From positions 1 to 5,589 of the forward strand of contig JAKFWB010000530.1 of the NCBI GenBank assembly GCA_021732945.1: a stretch of DNA of 5,589 nucleotides, read 5' to 3'. Origin of the DNA: Porphyrobacter sp. GTDB lineage: Bacteria > Pseudomonadota > Alphaproteobacteria > Sphingomonadales > Sphingomonadaceae. Within the stretch, counting starts at the first letter, position 1; each line of letters opens with the position of its first letter. The notes beneath the pieces were generated by a model. The model had not been told where the DNA came from. It ran no database searches and saw only the letters and a program-made list of their open reading frames with translations. Both the position numbers and the translations under genes were made by a program. Shown piece by piece: positions 5,141 through 5,589 of this stretch.

Positions 5141-5589
5141 TTGTTCTCGAAAATCCTGATTGCCAACCGCGGCGAGATCGCCTGCCGGGTTATCACCACC
5201 GCGCGGAAAATGGGGATCAAGACCGTCGCGGTCTATTCCGATGCTGATGCGCGCGCTCCCTTCGTCGCCATGGCGGACGAGGCGGTGCATATCGGGCCTT
5301 CTCCGGCGGCAGAGTCCTACCTGATCGCCGACAAGATCATCGCCGCCTGCAAGCAGACAGGGGCTGAGGCCGTGCACCCCGGCTACGGCTTTCTGTCGGA
5401 ACGCACCTCCTTCGCCGAGGCGCTGGCGAAAGAGAACATCGCCTTCATCGGCCCGCCGGTGGGCGCGATTGCGGCGATGGGCGACAAGATCGAGTCCAAG
5501 AAACTCGCGATGAAGGCCGGCGTCAATGTCGTCCCCGGTTTCGTCGGCGAGATCGAGGATACCGAGCACGCTGTGCGGATTTCGGACGA
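5141..5589 (+). CDS. pccA: Propionyl-CoA carboxylase alpha subunit (biotin carboxylase), N-terminal part
   Basis: The gene runs off the right edge; 149 full codons are visible. The start is TTG at 5141, giving (M)[16 protein letters not shown], the standard N-terminus of biotin carboxylase subunits. The visible part is the biotin carboxylase N-terminal (pre-ATP-grasp) domain: [47 protein letters not shown], then the start of the ATP-grasp region ([20 protein letters not shown]). The enzyme uses ATP and bicarbonate to carboxylate biotin; with a beta subunit it carboxylates propionyl-CoA to methylmalonyl-CoA. Acetyl- and methylcrotonyl-CoA carboxylase subunits share this N-terminus. The propionyl-CoA assignment rests on the nearby methylmalonyl-CoA mutase gene and the serine after A-E (AESYL), also usual in PccA. 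BioB at 1747 makes its cofactor. Confidence 0.88.
   Translation, partial: MFSKILIANRGEIACRVITTARKMGIKTVAVYSDADARAPFVAMADEAVHIGPSPAAESYLIADKIIAACKQTGAEAVHPGYGFLSERTSFAEALAKENIAFIGPPVGAIAAMGDKIESKKLAMKAGVNVVPGFVGEIEDTEHAVRISD

Noticed and set aside
1..5589. A new multi-gene defence or mobile system
   Set aside because: No nuclease, helicase, transposase, toxin-antitoxin or phage gene is visible. The unusual content is the repeats and the accessory genes, and these do not form a recognisable system.

Overview
The window is high-GC DNA, most likely from an alphaproteobacterium of the Sphingomonadales (Erythrobacter/Porphyrobacter/Sphingomonas-like). Three intergenic inverted repeats share the core GAGCTTGTCGA, and a second, GC-rich hairpin family (CCCCGC-loop-GCGGGG) is also present. 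I recall both from sphingomonad genomes. The protein sequences fit that group. No gene here identifies a genus.

All credible genes lie on the + strand. In order they are: the C-terminal part of methylmalonyl-CoA mutase (2-1126, cut by the left edge); a lipoprotein of the LprI/DUF1311 type (1242-1760); biotin synthase bioB (1747-2778, overlapping the lipoprotein gene by 14 nt); a secreted esterase-like alpha/beta hydrolase (2891-3736); a DUF3445 / heme-dependent oxidative N-demethylase-like protein (3851-4642); a second, smaller LprI-like secreted protein (4639-5055, ATGA overlap); and the start of a propionyl-CoA carboxylase alpha subunit (5141 to the right edge, TTG start).

The metabolic logic is propionyl-CoA assimilation. 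The biotin-dependent carboxylase makes methylmalonyl-CoA, the B12-dependent mutase turns it into succinyl-CoA, and BioB makes the biotin the carboxylase needs. The esterase, the N-demethylase-like protein and the two LprI-like proteins have no obvious step in this route and look like accessory genes inserted between the core genes.

The most notable structure is in the repeats. Each of the three gaps at 1127-1241, 2779-2890 and 3737-3850 is almost filled by one imperfect inverted repeat of about 95 bp, made of two 29-bp arms. Each arm can also fold on itself, and the bases that differ between arms change in compensating pairs. A different double-hairpin element of exactly 84 bp (28 codons) sits inside the mutase gene, in frame and without stops, in the linker between the substrate-binding barrel and the B12-binding domain. 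Both families have the architecture of REPIN elements (two REP hairpins in inverted orientation). I see no RNA gene, CRISPR array, transposase or clear intrinsic terminator.
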